DNA from: Bacillota bacterium
GTDB lineage: Bacteria; Bacillota; Clostridia; TANB77; CAG-465
Length of the DNA stretch: 64,000 nt
Assembly (NCBI GenBank): GCA_023460515.1
Contig: JAEWPS010000038.1
Span: 124,001-188,000 of the forward strand
Reading direction: 5' to 3'
The notes below the pieces were generated by a model. It had not been told where the DNA came from and did no database searches. It saw only the letters and a program-made list of their open reading frames with translations. The number at the start of each line of letters is the position of its first letter. Positions within the stretch are counted from its first letter, which is position 1. Both the position numbers and the translations under genes were made by a program. Of this stretch, positions 8,424 to 16,725 are shown piece after piece.

Positions 8424-8996
8424 CTATATATTTTCAAAATATTGAACAACTTGATTATACATATCTTTTCTATATTCATCAGTTCCAGAATTTATTCTAT
8501 CTATTTGAAAATATTTTTCTGTTTGTATAGCACAAGTATTAAGTGTACCATTTATAAACTGATTTTGAACAGGGTTATTTAAATAATTATTATATACCTC
8601 ACTTGGAGTTTCCATTGTAGTTATTACAACAGCCTTTTTATTTAAAAGACCTTTCATACCTTGTTCAGTATATGTGTATGCAAATTCTTTAAGAAATACT
8701 TTATCTGTAAATCCTTTTAAAGTTGCAGGCATGCTACCCCACCAAATTGGGAAAGCAAAAACTAAAATATCTGCTTCTTTGATTTTATTTTGGTATTCAT
8801 AAACTTTTTGGTCAGCTGCTTCACCTTTACCAAAAACTTTTAGATCTTGACTTTCCATTACTGGATTAAAATTATCTCCAACTAAATCTATTATTTCTAC
8901 CTCATGTTTTTTATTTAAAGTATCCGCTATACTTTTTGTTAATTGTCTATTAAAACTTTTCTCATATGGATGAGAATCTACTATTAAAAATTTCAT
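8424..8996 (-). CDS. NAD(P)H oxidoreductase, flavodoxin-like fold (NQO1/MdaB/KefF family)
   Basis: 190 residues with a flavodoxin-like alpha/beta fold: a VDSHPYEKSFNRQL start for FMN phosphate binding, then ADILVFAFPIWWGSMPATLKGF, the hallmark of this family. It likely reduces quinones or other electrophiles by two electrons using NAD(P)H and FMN or FAD. Monocistronic, with a promoter at 9082-9110 and its own terminator. Substrate not deducible. Confidence 0.88.
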   Translation of the reverse strand: MKFLIVDSHPYEKSFNRQLTKSIADTLNKKHEVEIIDLVGDNFNPVMESQDLKVFGKGEAADQKVYEYQNKIKEADILVFAFPIWWGSMPATLKGFTDKVFLKEFAYTYTEQGMKGLLNKKAVVITTMETPSEVYNNYLNNPVQNQFINGTLNTCAIQTEKYFQIDRINSGTDEYRKDMYNQVVQYFENI

Positions 8997-9081
8997 ATTT
9001 TCACCTTTCCTATTACATACTTAAATATGTGTTATACTTTTATTTTTATACATTTATTAAAGTTTATACTTTACAACCTAT

Positions 9082-9110
9082 ATTTTATAATATTTTTAAA
9101 AATTAGTCAA
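9082..9110 (-). promoter_or_regulatory. Candidate sigma-A promoter for the NAD(P)H oxidoreductase
   Basis: On the minus strand TTGACT (9105-9110), 17 bp, TAAAAT (9082-9087), about 85 bp before the start codon. Confidence 0.5.
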
Positions 9111-9135
9111 GTAAACCATTTAAAAATGATTGGTT

Positions 9136-9474
9136 TTAATACATATCTATAGTTGTTAAATTTTTAATATATATTTCTAACAATTCATTCAAATCTTCAC
9201 TAAATTGCTTTGCATCTTTCTCTACATTTTTTTCTAACTCCTCTATTACTTCAAAAGTAAAAGAATCTGATCCATATTTATTCCAATCATTTTGTAATTT
9301 AATATTTATACAAGAATTCGTTTTCTTAGAAAACTCAAAACGATTTTTACTAGCCTCTATATCCGGAGCTGTAAAAACAAATATTTTATTTATTACAGTG
9401 TTAGTTATCTTACAAATACCACCTATTTGCTTTCTATTCTTATATTCATTTATTATATCTTTTTTGTTTTGCAT
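9136..9474 (-). CDS. Divergent GIY-YIG nuclease-like protein
   Basis: 112 residues. The N-terminal layout matches the small GIY-YIG proteins of Clostridia (two short strands around GGICKITNTVINKIFVFTAPD, then a helix with NRF, then LQNDWNKYGSDSFTFEVIEELE). The first motif reads GGI instead of GIY and the second is degraded (IFVF), while Arg in the NRF helix and Glu in the FEVIEE strand remain; nuclease activity is therefore doubtful. It begins right after the stop of the DUF6530 gene without a clear ribosome site, suggesting translational coupling. Confidence 0.65.
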   Translation of the reverse strand: MQNKKDIINEYKNRKQIGGICKITNTVINKIFVFTAPDIEASKNRFEFSKKTNSCINIKLQNDWNKYGSDSFTFEVIEELEKNVEKDAKQFSEDLNELLEIYIKNLTTIDMY

Positions 9475-9475
9475 T

Positions 9476-9958
9476 TTAATATCCCATTTCTTTTAAAATT
9501 CTAGAAAGTACTCTTAGTCTTTCACCTATAAGTTCACTATCTTCACTTAATGCATTAGAAAATAGCTTTATATCTTCATCTATTAAATTATTCTCTGTAC
9601 AAACTTCTACGTTCATGGCATCACCTTGCAAGCCTATTCTATCTATTAATTTATTTTCTTTATTATACATATCTTTAAATTTATATGAATCTTCTGCAAA
9701 ATATTGTTTAGTTCTACAAACTAATATTGCTAAATCTAAAACTCTATGCATAGGTAACTCTTCAGATTGTCTTGACCATTTTTCTCCTGTATATCTCCAT
9801 ACTTTTGCAGATATATCTACTTTACCTCTATCATTCCACTGTGCAAGTCCTAAAGATAAACCTTTAGTATCTGTTTTATATGCACTTCTTCCATCTATAT
9901 TTTCATAATTTTCACTTACAATAACTGGTTTATGTTTTAATGTTGTTGGTATTTTCAT
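9476..9958 (-). CDS. DUF6530-type protein of unknown function
   Basis: 160 residues beginning MKIPTTLKHKPVIVSENYE, with a highly conserved-looking core (DGRSAYKTDTKGLSLGLAQW, then RGKVDISAKVWRY and HRVLDLAILVCRT). I recall this as the DUF6530 family, commonly encoded with a small GIY-YIG protein in Clostridia. Cytosolic, function unknown. RBS AAAGGAG. It is the first gene of a two-gene operon with a strong promoter and an operator-like repeat immediately upstream. Confidence 0.65.
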   Translation of the reverse strand: MKIPTTLKHKPVIVSENYENIDGRSAYKTDTKGLSLGLAQWNDRGKVDISAKVWRYTGEKWSRQSEELPMHRVLDLAILVCRTKQYFAEDSYKFKDMYNKENKLIDRIGLQGDAMNVEVCTENNLIDEDIKLFSNALSEDSELIGERLRVLSRILKEMGY

Positions 9959-9980
9959 ATTTTTTCTCCTTTATTACAAT

Positions 9981-10043
9981 TAGTAATTTACTAATTTACT
10001 AAATTACTAGATATATTATAATATATGTTTTAGTATTTGTCAA
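9981..10043 (-). promoter_or_regulatory. Consensus sigma-A promoter followed by an operator-like repeat
   Basis: Minus strand: TTGACA (10038-10043), 17 bp, TATAAT (10015-10020), a perfect match to consensus. Just downstream, 9981-10009 is an imperfect palindrome built from TAGTAA/TTACTA units overlapping the likely transcription start. A perfect promoter with an overlapping repeat suggests a tightly repressed operon. Confidence 0.75.
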
Positions 10044-10050
10044 GTAAAAT

Positions 10051-10082
10051 AAAAATACTTACATCAATATGTAAGTATTTTT
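10051..10082 (-). terminator. Terminator of the cis-prenyltransferase gene
   Basis: A 14-bp perfect stem AAAAATACTTACAT/ATGTAAGTATTTTT with loop CAAT. It ends eight bases before the -35 of the next operon. Confidence 0.9.
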
Positions 10083-10086
10083 ATTT

Positions 10087-10746
10087 CTATCCGCCCAATG
10101 TAATATCTTGCTCTTGATACCATTCAAGTGCTTTATATAACTGCTCCGGCTCGTAATCTGGCCACATTTCTTCTACTACATATATATCTGAATATACAGT
10201 TTGTATAGGTAACATTCCACTTAGCCTTCTTCTTCCACCCCAACGAATAAGTAAATCGACTCTTGAGATTTCTGCAGATGCAATTTTTTCTACCATCTTT
10301 TCTTTATCTGACGTATTATCATAACCGTATGTCAAATCCCAATACCAGCCATAGTTAACTAAAAAATTAACCTTGATTTTACCATCACCAAATTTAGTTC
10401 TTTGTGTATATGGTAGTAATTCTTTTGGAAACATTGATGAAGTAGTATTCCCAACTACAAGAAGCTCTGCATCACGTTTTGAAAGTTCCTCAACAGATTT
10501 TATACATGCATCTACAAATGCATTTTTTTGTACTTCTGGTCTTTTTGTATTATCTTGAGTAAATCCAAAAAAAGTTATTTCCTCTATACCTAATTTTACA
10601 CATATATCATACACATCCAAACCTGGAAGTATTCCATAATCATAACCTTCATGTTTCTCTAAACTTCTACCCACTGCCCATCTTCTATTACCATCTGGTA
10701 TTATAGCTATATGTTTTGGTAGTCTCTTAAAACTTGGTATTCCCAT
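10087..10746 (-). CDS. Divergent undecaprenyl diphosphate synthase family protein (cis-prenyltransferase)
   Basis: 219 residues from the ATG at 10744-10746, which has GGGAG upstream; an in-frame ATG 39 bp further out lacks one. The N-terminal catalytic motif reads IPDGNRRWA (usual MDGNGRWA) and the C-terminal motif reads DLLIRWGGRRRLSGMLP then YSDIYV and WPDY, compared with IRTSGExRxSNFL in housekeeping UppS. The catalytic Asp and Arg residues are kept. It elongates prenyl diphosphates with cis double bonds at the membrane. The altered RWGG motif suggests a paralogue for a different chain length rather than the essential UppS. Confidence 0.8.
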   Translation of the reverse strand: MGIPSFKRLPKHIAIIPDGNRRWAVGRSLEKHEGYDYGILPGLDVYDICVKLGIEEITFFGFTQDNTKRPEVQKNAFVDACIKSVEELSKRDAELLVVGNTTSSMFPKELLPYTQRTKFGDGKIKVNFLVNYGWYWDLTYGYDNTSDKEKMVEKIASAEISRVDLLIRWGGRRRLSGMLPIQTVYSDIYVVEEMWPDYEPEQLYKALEWYQEQDITLGG

Positions 10747-10873
10747 AATATATTCTCCCATCTTTATATATACAAATAATTTCATTTATACATAACAACT
10801 AAATTTATTATTGACAATAGGAATACTATTATACAATTTTAATTTATTTAGATGAATATTTATATTTTTAGAC

Positions 10874-10912
10874 AAAATAAAAGATAATGAATATATCATT
10901 ATCTTTTATTTT
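10874..10912 (-). terminator. Strong terminator of the ABC-2 exporter operon
   Basis: A 17-bp perfect stem AAAATAAAAGATAATGA/TCATTATCTTTTATTTT with a 5-nt loop, 21 bp after the permease stop. U-rich arms make it possibly active in both directions. Confidence 0.9.
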
Positions 10913-10932
10913 CTAATCTGATATTTTTTTAT

Positions 10933-11724
10933 TTAATTTCTCATAGAAATTGTGTTACCTGATTCATAACTTTTCATAGCTTTATTAAATATAACTATAG
11001 CTAAAAACATGTATATAATTCCTGAAATTAATATGCATAAAATACTTTTAATATCTACATGTGTCACCACATTAATAGGCATATATGCCATATATCCAAC
11101 TGGTACTACAGTATAAAGAATAATTTTCAATATTCCTTTAAATAATTGCTCTGGATAGATTGAAAACGTAGTAAGCAAACTATTGCTATAATTTTTAGCT
11201 ATTTGCTCAGTATCACCAAGCCACACAGATAATGACCTTAATATTACACTTGTTGATATATAGAACAGTGATCCAAATATACCAAATAGTAGTATAATTA
11301 AAAATTGTAATATCTGAAATTTAGAAACAATTAATCCTAACATTATTCCATACATTAAATCTCCAAAAGCTGAAAAGTTACACTTTGAAGTTAAAATATT
11401 TAAAAGTGGATGTTTTGGTTGTAACATATAACTATCCATTTGACCTGAAATAATATATTTATTTATATTATCTGATCCACCAAAGAAAAAGTAAGCTACT
11501 CCAAAAGATATTACTGGTATAGACCATAGATATAATATTGTATCCATTGTTACACCATTTATATTATCTCCATTTGCATTAAATATAATTATCCAAAACA
11601 ATAACCAAAATCCATTGTTTATAAACATGAATATAGATTGTATTAAAAAGCTAACTTTATATTCCAAAGATGACCTTATGCTACATTCAACCGCTTTTAT
11701 GAAAAATCTTAAGTTATTTAACAT
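10933..11724 (-). CDS. ABC-2 type permease (PF06182/DUF990-like), second subunit
   Basis: 263 residues from the ATG at 11722-11724, preferred to 11739 because GGGGGTTGAG precedes it and it then lies four bases after the upstream permease. Six hydrophobic segments, including INNGFWLLFWIIIF near the N-terminus and a conserved WLGDTEQIAKNYSN loop, typical of paired ABC-2 permeases. It forms a heterodimer with the preceding permease and is driven by the ATPase at 12496. Exported substrate unknown; drug or lipid-like molecules are typical. Confidence 0.85.
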   Translation of the reverse strand: MLNNLRFFIKAVECSIRSSLEYKVSFLIQSIFMFINNGFWLLFWIIIFNANGDNINGVTMDTILYLWSIPVISFGVAYFFFGGSDNINKYIISGQMDSYMLQPKHPLLNILTSKCNFSAFGDLMYGIMLGLIVSKFQILQFLIILLFGIFGSLFYISTSVILRSLSVWLGDTEQIAKNYSNSLLTTFSIYPEQLFKGILKIILYTVVPVGYMAYMPINVVTHVDIKSILCILISGIIYMFLAIVIFNKAMKSYESGNTISMRN

Positions 11725-11728
11725 ACTC

Positions 11729-12499
11729 TCAACCCCCATTCACACTTATATTTTTTATGCCTTTTATACTTAAAAAATAAATTACTGTAAATATAAAAAA
11801 TAATGATGTTATTTGACCTATTACTAATTGTATACTTTGTAATCCACTAAAATGTACAAAAATCTTTGCTGGTGGATATGCAATATATGTCGTTGGTAAA
11901 AATATAAAAACTTTTTGAACAATGTTTGGAAAAAATTCAAGTGGAGTCAGTACTAAAAACAACATTGCTTTAGATATTATAAGGTAAAAAGGTTCATTCT
12001 CTTCAGTTATAAATGCAAGAAGTCCAATAAACACTTGTATAGATACCCATAGTATAATTGCTAATATAGTAGAAAATATAAACATAATAATCTGAACTAA
12101 TGATAAGTTTATTATTCCTGCCATTATACTTCCAAGTATGCTAGCAAAAATTAAATTTATGACAGCATTAACAATACAAGTAGCTTCTTCAGCAAATATA
12201 TATTTTACAAAATCTATTGGTTTAGTAAGCATATTAGCAATATCCCCGTTTTTAACCATATCCGAAATCTTTCTGTAACTATGTGATATCGTATAAGTTA
12301 TAAATTCTCCAATAATAATATACCAGATAAGTTCTGGCTTAGTATATCCTAAAATTGTTTTTCCTTTTAATATAAAATCCCAAAGAGTATTGAATACTAA
12401 TATGTGGATAGTAAAAGAAAATAACGAAAAAATAAAATTTACTTTGAAATTAATTTTAGTCTTTAAGTTGAACTTAAAAATTTCTAAATATTTTCTCAT
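11729..12499 (-). CDS. ABC-2 type permease (PF06182/DUF990-like), first subunit
   Basis: 256 residues, six transmembrane segments. Its N-terminal LEIFKFNLKTKINFKVNF followed by a membrane pair is typical of this class. The loop DMVKNGDIANMLTKPIDF is the counterpart of SGQMDSYMLQPKHPL in its partner, the conserved coupling region. Start overlaps the ATPase stop by four bases (ATGA type), giving translational coupling. Confidence 0.85.
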   Translation of the reverse strand: MRKYLEIFKFNLKTKINFKVNFIFSLFSFTIHILVFNTLWDFILKGKTILGYTKPELIWYIIIGEFITYTISHSYRKISDMVKNGDIANMLTKPIDFVKYIFAEEATCIVNAVINLIFASILGSIMAGIINLSLVQIIMFIFSTILAIILWVSIQVFIGLLAFITEENEPFYLIISKAMLFLVLTPLEFFPNIVQKVFIFLPTTYIAYPPAKIFVHFSGLQSIQLVIGQITSLFFIFTVIYFLSIKGIKNISVNGG

Positions 12500-13464
12500 A
12501 AGTCATACCTCTTTTCATATATTTTTCTTATTACATCTTCAAGTGGTGTAGATTCAATTTGTATATCTACAATACTCCCAATTGAAGTAAAGTATGAAAG
12601 TATATCTCCAATTTTTTCTTTATTTGTATCTACGGCTATTTTGACGTAGTTAGCATCTCTAGATATAACATCATAATCAATAGACACATTACTAATATCT
12701 TGATCGTAGTACATTGTGATTAATTTTCTAGATAAATATTTACTTTTAATATCTTCTATACTACTATCTGTTATGACCATGCCTTCATTGATTACTATTA
12801 TTCTATTACATAAAGCTTCTACATCTCCTACATCGTGACTAGTTAAAAATATAGTTGTTTTATGCTCTTTACTAAGCATAGATATTATTTCTCTTATTCT
12901 TAACTTCGCAATAATGTCTAAGCCTATTGTAGGTTCATCTAAAAAAATTATTTTTGGTTCATGCAAAATACATGCTGCTATTTCACAAATCATTCTTTGA
13001 CCTAAAGATAATTTTCTAACAGTAAGTTCAAGTAAATGTTCAATTTTAAAAAGTTTTGAAACATATTCTATTCTAGATTCTATTTTATCTTTATCCATAT
13101 CATAAATACTACCTAACAGTCTAAGACTGTCTATAACAGACAAGTGTAAATAAAGTTGAGATTTTTGACCAAACATACATCCAATTTCATATGCAAGTTT
13201 CTTTCTTTCAGTACAAGGATTAAATGAAGAAACAGTAATACTACCACTTGATGGTTGTATTATACCAGTAAGCATTTTTATAGTCGTTGACTTTCCTGCA
13301 CCATTTGGTCCTATAAAAGCAACTATTTCACCTTTTTCAATTTCAAACGAAACATCTTTAACAGCTTTAATTGTGTTATACTCTGGTTTAAAAAATGACT
13401 TTACTCCTTCTTGTTTTAATTTTTGTTTAAACTCTTTACTTAGATTTTTTGCACTAATTAACAT
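12496..13464 (-). CDS. ABC exporter ATP-binding protein
   Basis: 322 residues: Walker A GPNGAGKST, Q-loop, signature LSLGQRM, Walker B IIFLDEPTIGLD and the H-loop TSHD. The C-terminal extension of about 80 residues is typical of DrrA/NatA-type exporters. It energises the two permeases that follow. RBS AAGGGTGATG. It is the first gene after a structured leader carrying a terminator (13526-13650), so expression is probably controlled by transcription attenuation. Confidence 0.92.
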   Translation of the reverse strand: MLISAKNLSKEFKQKLKQEGVKSFFKPEYNTIKAVKDVSFEIEKGEIVAFIGPNGAGKSTTIKMLTGIIQPSSGSITVSSFNPCTERKKLAYEIGCMFGQKSQLYLHLSVIDSLRLLGSIYDMDKDKIESRIEYVSKLFKIEHLLELTVRKLSLGQRMICEIAACILHEPKIIFLDEPTIGLDIIAKLRIREIISMLSKEHKTTIFLTSHDVGDVEALCNRIIVINEGMVITDSSIEDIKSKYLSRKLITMYYDQDISNVSIDYDVISRDANYVKIAVDTNKEKIGDILSYFTSIGSIVDIQIESTPLEDVIRKIYEKRYDL

Positions 13465-13525
13465 ATTGCATCACCCTTCTTTTATATTTTTTTAGGAATA
13501 TACTCTTGTTATATATTTATATAAC

Positions 13526-13650
13526 AAAAAAATATTCTCATAAAAAACTTCTCTAAACGAGACTCCTTTTATGAAAATATTTTCATTTCGTGTACCTTTT
13601 GGCTGTGCAGCTCACATTTCTGTTTATGCACTCTCTTCGTATACACGAAA
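13526..13650 (-). ncRNA. Candidate riboswitch or attenuator leader of the ABC-2 exporter
   Basis: Between promoter and ATPase gene lies a 160-nt untranslated leader. On the minus strand: outer stem TTTCGTGTA/TACACGAAA (13642-13650 with 13586-13594), inner stem GTGCA/TGCAC (13627-13631 with 13605-13609), with purine-rich joining strands (AGAGA, AGCCAAAAGG). Directly after comes a 16-bp terminator stem (13567-13582 with 13530-13545, one G-U) with an internal TCTC/GAGA hairpin and T7. TTCGTGTATACGAA can also fold on itself, giving a possible switch. I cannot match it to a riboswitch class I know. Inferred: ligand-controlled termination ahead of an exporter. Confidence 0.6.
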
Positions 13651-13678
13651 TTATACCATATAAATGTTTATTTGTCAA
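13650..13678 (-). promoter_or_regulatory. Consensus sigma-A promoter of the ABC-2 exporter operon
   Basis: TTGACA (13673-13678), 17 bp, TATAAT (13650-13655) on the minus strand. The predicted start lies inside the 5' arm of the leader's outer stem. Confidence 0.8.
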
Positions 13679-13689
13679 TAGTTTACAAT

Positions 13690-13728
13690 AAAAAAAGGAA
13701 AATTATTGAATAAACGCTAATTTTCCTT
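13690..13728 (-). terminator. Terminator of the sulfur/thiol operon
   Basis: AAGGAAAATTA (13695-13705) pairs with TAATTTTCCTT (13718-13728), then T7 on the minus strand, just after the stop at 13753. Confidence 0.9.
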
Positions 13729-13752
13729 AAAATACAGTTTTATTATTAACTA

Positions 13753-15402
13753 CTAGATTTTAACCATACTACTATATAAACTATATCCACCACTTAAATT
13801 GTAACAATCATATCCTTTACTTGTAAGCATTCTATAAGCTATATAACTTCTAAGTCCACTATGACAGAAAATAATAATTTTTTTACTTTTATCTACTTCA
13901 TCAATTCTATTTCTCAATTCATCAACTGGTATGTTTAAAGAATTTTTTATACTACCAAATTTATCGTATTCACTTTTTGTTCTAACATCAAGGAATATAA
14001 CAGCTTCATTATCTATATTTTTTTGTATATCTTCAAAATGAACATTTCTTACATTATTTTGAATAGTATTTTCTATAACATAACCAGCCATATTTACTGG
14101 ATCTTTTGCAGACGAATATGGTGGAGCATAACAAAGTTCTAATTGAGTTAAATCTGATGCAGTCATTGAAGCTCTTATTGCAATAGCAAAAGCATCACAT
14201 CTTTTATCTACACCCTCATAGCCTACTATCTGTGCTCCTAATATTTTACCTGTTTTATTTTCATATATAACTTTAATAATCATAGGTAAAGCATTTGGAT
14301 AATATGTAGCATGTGAATAAGGATTTATGAATATTTTATCATAATCTAAATTCAAATTTTTTGCCATTTTTTCGTTTATACCAGTAGCAGCAGCAGTCAT
14401 ATCAAATATTTTAATTATACTACTTCCTTGTGTTCCATTATACTTACTATCTATACCACAAATATTATTTGCTACAATTCTAGCTTGTTTATTAGCAGGA
14501 CCTGCAAGTGGAATAAATCCTTTTTCTTTTGTAACAAAGTTAATTATCTCTGCAGCATCTCCTAAAGCATATATATTCTCATCAGAAGTCTGCATTTTAT
14601 CATTTACAACAATAGCACTTCTACTATTTAGCTGTAAATTTGCCTCTTTAGCAATTATACTTTCAGGTGTTACACCTACAGACATTATAACCATATCTGT
14701 TTCAATATCACCTTTTTCAAGTATAATCTTAATCCTATTACTAACTTCTACTATTTTACTAACACCATTAGATAATATGACTTTAATTCCTTTATCTACT
14801 AAATAGTTTTTAACAATTGAAGACATGTCTGAATCAATAGAAGCTATCAAATGATCATCAAGTTCAACAATTGTAACATTAATACCTAATTTATAAAGGT
14901 TTTCTGCCATTTCTATACCTATATATCCACCACCAATAATAGCCGCTCCATTTGGTTTTTCATTAAATATATAATTTTGTATTTTATATGTATCTGGAAT
15001 ATTTCTTAAAGTAAATACTTTTTTGTTATCTATTCCTTCTATATTTGGTTTTATTGCTTTAGCTCCAGGAGATAAAATAAGTTTATCATAAGATTCAGTA
15101 TATATAACTTCATTTTGCAAATTTTTTATTGTTAAAATTTTATTTTCTTTATCTATTGATATAGCTTCATTTAATATTCTAACATCAACATTAAATCTTG
15201 ATTTAAATTTTTCTGGAGTTTGAACTATTAAATCTGATTTATTTTTTATTTCATTACCTATATAATATGGAAGTCCACAATTTGCAAATGATACATACTC
15301 TCCTCTTTCAATTATAATTATTTCTGCATCTTCATTTAATCTACGTAATCTTGTAGCGGTAGATGCTCCACCTGCAACGCCTCCAACTATGACAACTTTC
15401 AT
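13753..15402 (-). CDS. CoA-disulfide reductase / NADH oxidase-like protein fused to rhodanese
   Basis: 549 residues. The N-terminal FAD site GGVAGGASTATRLRR, then the single redox-active Cys in FANCGLPYYIG (residue 43), the NAD site GGGYIGIEMAENL and a dimerisation domain, as in CoA-disulfide reductases and Npsr. The C-terminal 90 residues are a rhodanese domain with active-site Cys in IFCHSGLRS. Fusions of this type (CoADR-Rhd) reduce CoA persulfides and polysulfides. Last gene of an ArsR-rhodanese-thioredoxin operon, consistent with persulfide or polysulfide handling. Confidence 0.92.
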   Translation of the reverse strand: MKVVIVGGVAGGASTATRLRRLNEDAEIIIIERGEYVSFANCGLPYYIGNEIKNKSDLIVQTPEKFKSRFNVDVRILNEAISIDKENKILTIKNLQNEVIYTESYDKLILSPGAKAIKPNIEGIDNKKVFTLRNIPDTYKIQNYIFNEKPNGAAIIGGGYIGIEMAENLYKLGINVTIVELDDHLIASIDSDMSSIVKNYLVDKGIKVILSNGVSKIVEVSNRIKIILEKGDIETDMVIMSVGVTPESIIAKEANLQLNSRSAIVVNDKMQTSDENIYALGDAAEIINFVTKEKGFIPLAGPANKQARIVANNICGIDSKYNGTQGSSIIKIFDMTAAATGINEKMAKNLNLDYDKIFINPYSHATYYPNALPMIIKVIYENKTGKILGAQIVGYEGVDKRCDAFAIAIRASMTASDLTQLELCYAPPYSSAKDPVNMAGYVIENTIQNNVRNVHFEDIQKNIDNEAVIFLDVRTKSEYDKFGSIKNSLNIPVDELRNRIDEVDKSKKIIIFCHSGLRSYIAYRMLTSKGYDCYNLSGGYSLYSSMVKI

Positions 15403-15416
15403 GTATACCTCCTATA

Positions 15417-15734
15417 TTAAATTATATAGCTTGACATCATTTCAACTATCTTATTTTCAGTAACTAATCCTTCTATTTGTTCAACTACTTTACCATCTTT
15501 AAAAACAACCATTGTTGGAACTACTTCAATCTTATATTTCATAGCTAATTCTTGATTTTCATCTATATCTACTTTAAAAATATTAAAATCTGCTCTACTT
15601 TCAGATATTCTTTCTAAAACTGGTGCTAACATTCTACAAGGTCCACACCAAGTTGCGTAAAAATCTACTAGTACAACCTTTTCACTTTCTATTACTTCTT
15701 TATTAAATTCATTATTATTTATATGTTTTAACAT
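15417..15734 (-). CDS. trxA: Thioredoxin
   Basis: 105 residues with the WCGPC active site (about residues 29-33), the cis-Pro in EVVPTMVVF and the final GLVT segment. A cytosolic dithiol reductant. Placed between a membrane rhodanese and CoADR-rhodanese, so here it probably turns over protein persulfides or recycles the rhodanese enzymes. RBS AAAGGAGAGG. Confidence 0.95.
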   Translation of the reverse strand: MLKHINNNEFNKEVIESEKVVLVDFYATWCGPCRMLAPVLERISESRADFNIFKVDIDENQELAMKYKIEVVPTMVVFKDGKVVEQIEGLVTENKIVEMMSSYII

Positions 15735-15777
15735 AATTACCTCTCCTTTTCATATTTATTAACATTATATATTATTT

Positions 15778-16221
15778 TTATTTAACTTTTTCATATGGAT
15801 AATCTTCAATTCCACCAATATCATATACATATTTATATCCTAATTCAATTAGTTTATATGCAGCGTTTAAACTTCTTCTTCCGGTTCTACAATATACATA
15901 TATTTTAGCATTTTCATCTGGTAAAACGACATCTGCTTCACTTTCTATTTCATCTAAAGTAAGTAAAATTGAATTTGGAATTCTCTCTAAATCATACTCT
16001 TGCTTAGTCCTTACATCTAAAATAACATAATCCTTTTCATTCATATTTTTAATTTCTTCTACCATTTGACTAGGAGTTATTTTTATATATTCAGCTTTCT
16101 CCATTTTTTCACCCACATTTCTATCATTAGTACTATTCATGTTTATTGATATAACATAAATAATTACAGTTACCAAAACTGTTATAATTATTAACACCTT
16201 TAAGATTTTAATTAAATTCAT
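15778..16221 (-). CDS. Membrane-anchored rhodanese (sulfurtransferase)
   Basis: 147 residues: one N-terminal transmembrane helix (residues 6-27), a linker, then a single rhodanese domain with DYVILDVRTKQEY and the catalytic Cys in VYCRTGRRS. The domain most likely faces the outside. It starts three bases after the ArsR stop, so the two are co-translated. Expected to accept sulfane sulfur from thiosulfate or polysulfide. Confidence 0.88.
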   Translation of the reverse strand: MNLIKILKVLIIITVLVTVIIYVISINMNSTNDRNVGEKMEKAEYIKITPSQMVEEIKNMNEKDYVILDVRTKQEYDLERIPNSILLTLDEIESEADVVLPDENAKIYVYCRTGRRSLNAAYKLIELGYKYVYDIGGIEDYPYEKVK

Positions 16222-16224
16222 ATG

Positions 16225-16512
16225 TTACTCATCCAGTACTACTTTGCTTATAATATCTTTAATTTTTTTATCACATATTTTATAGTATACTTCTACTCCA
16301 TCTTTTCTATCTGTTATTATACCCATATGTTTAAGTTTTATCAATTGTTGTGATACAAAAGACTGCGATGTATTAGCACATTGCTGCAATTCAGTTACTC
16401 TTTTTTCACCATTTTTACAAAGATTTGTTAATATACATAGTCTAACATTATTTGAAAGTATTTTAAATAACTCTGCTTTTTCATTAGTTACATTATGATA
16501 ATTTTCTTCCAT
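16225..16512 (-). CDS. ArsR-family regulator, probable thiol or persulfide sensor
   Basis: 95 residues with a winged helix-turn-helix (VTELQQCANTSQSFVSQQLIKLKHMGII). It has cysteines at 26, 32, 45 and 80. The classic metal motif ELCVCDL is absent. With two rhodaneses, thioredoxin and CoADR downstream, a dithiol persulfide sensor of the BigR/SqrR kind is a reasonable inference; metal sensing cannot be excluded. A perfect palindrome lies 26 bp upstream, implying autoregulation. Confidence 0.88.
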   Translation of the reverse strand: MEENYHNVTNEKAELFKILSNNVRLCILTNLCKNGEKRVTELQQCANTSQSFVSQQLIKLKHMGIITDRKDGVEVYYKICDKKIKDIISKVVLDE

Positions 16513-16538
16513 AAATATCTCCCCTCTAATATATTACT

Positions 16539-16558
16539 ATATTATTATATAATAATAT
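16539..16558. promoter_or_regulatory. 20-bp perfect palindrome, candidate ArsR operator
   Basis: ATATTATTATATAATAATAT is a perfect inverted repeat directly upstream of the arsR-type gene and its RBS. AT-rich palindromes of this kind are typical ArsR/SmtB operators. Low sequence complexity tempers the claim. Confidence 0.6.
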
Positions 16559-16725
16559 ATGCTGAATGTAAATAGTTTTTTACAATTTTGTTTATTTTTT
16601 TATAATTTTTTATAAATTCTTTATATTACATATTTTTCATTTGAATATTTATCTTTAATTATATCATAATATAATTAAGTAAAATTATGTACATTTCATA
16701 CTAACTCAAGTCTTTGGAGGTAAAA

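Noticed and set aside
9115..9137. Hairpin AAACCA...TGGTTT as terminator of the GIY-YIG gene
   Set aside because: Stem short and interrupted, no U run; not reported as a feature.
13586..13650. T-box or known riboswitch class in the exporter leader
   Set aside because: No AGGGUGGNACCGCG T-box bulge and no match to consensus motifs I can recall; kept as unclassified.
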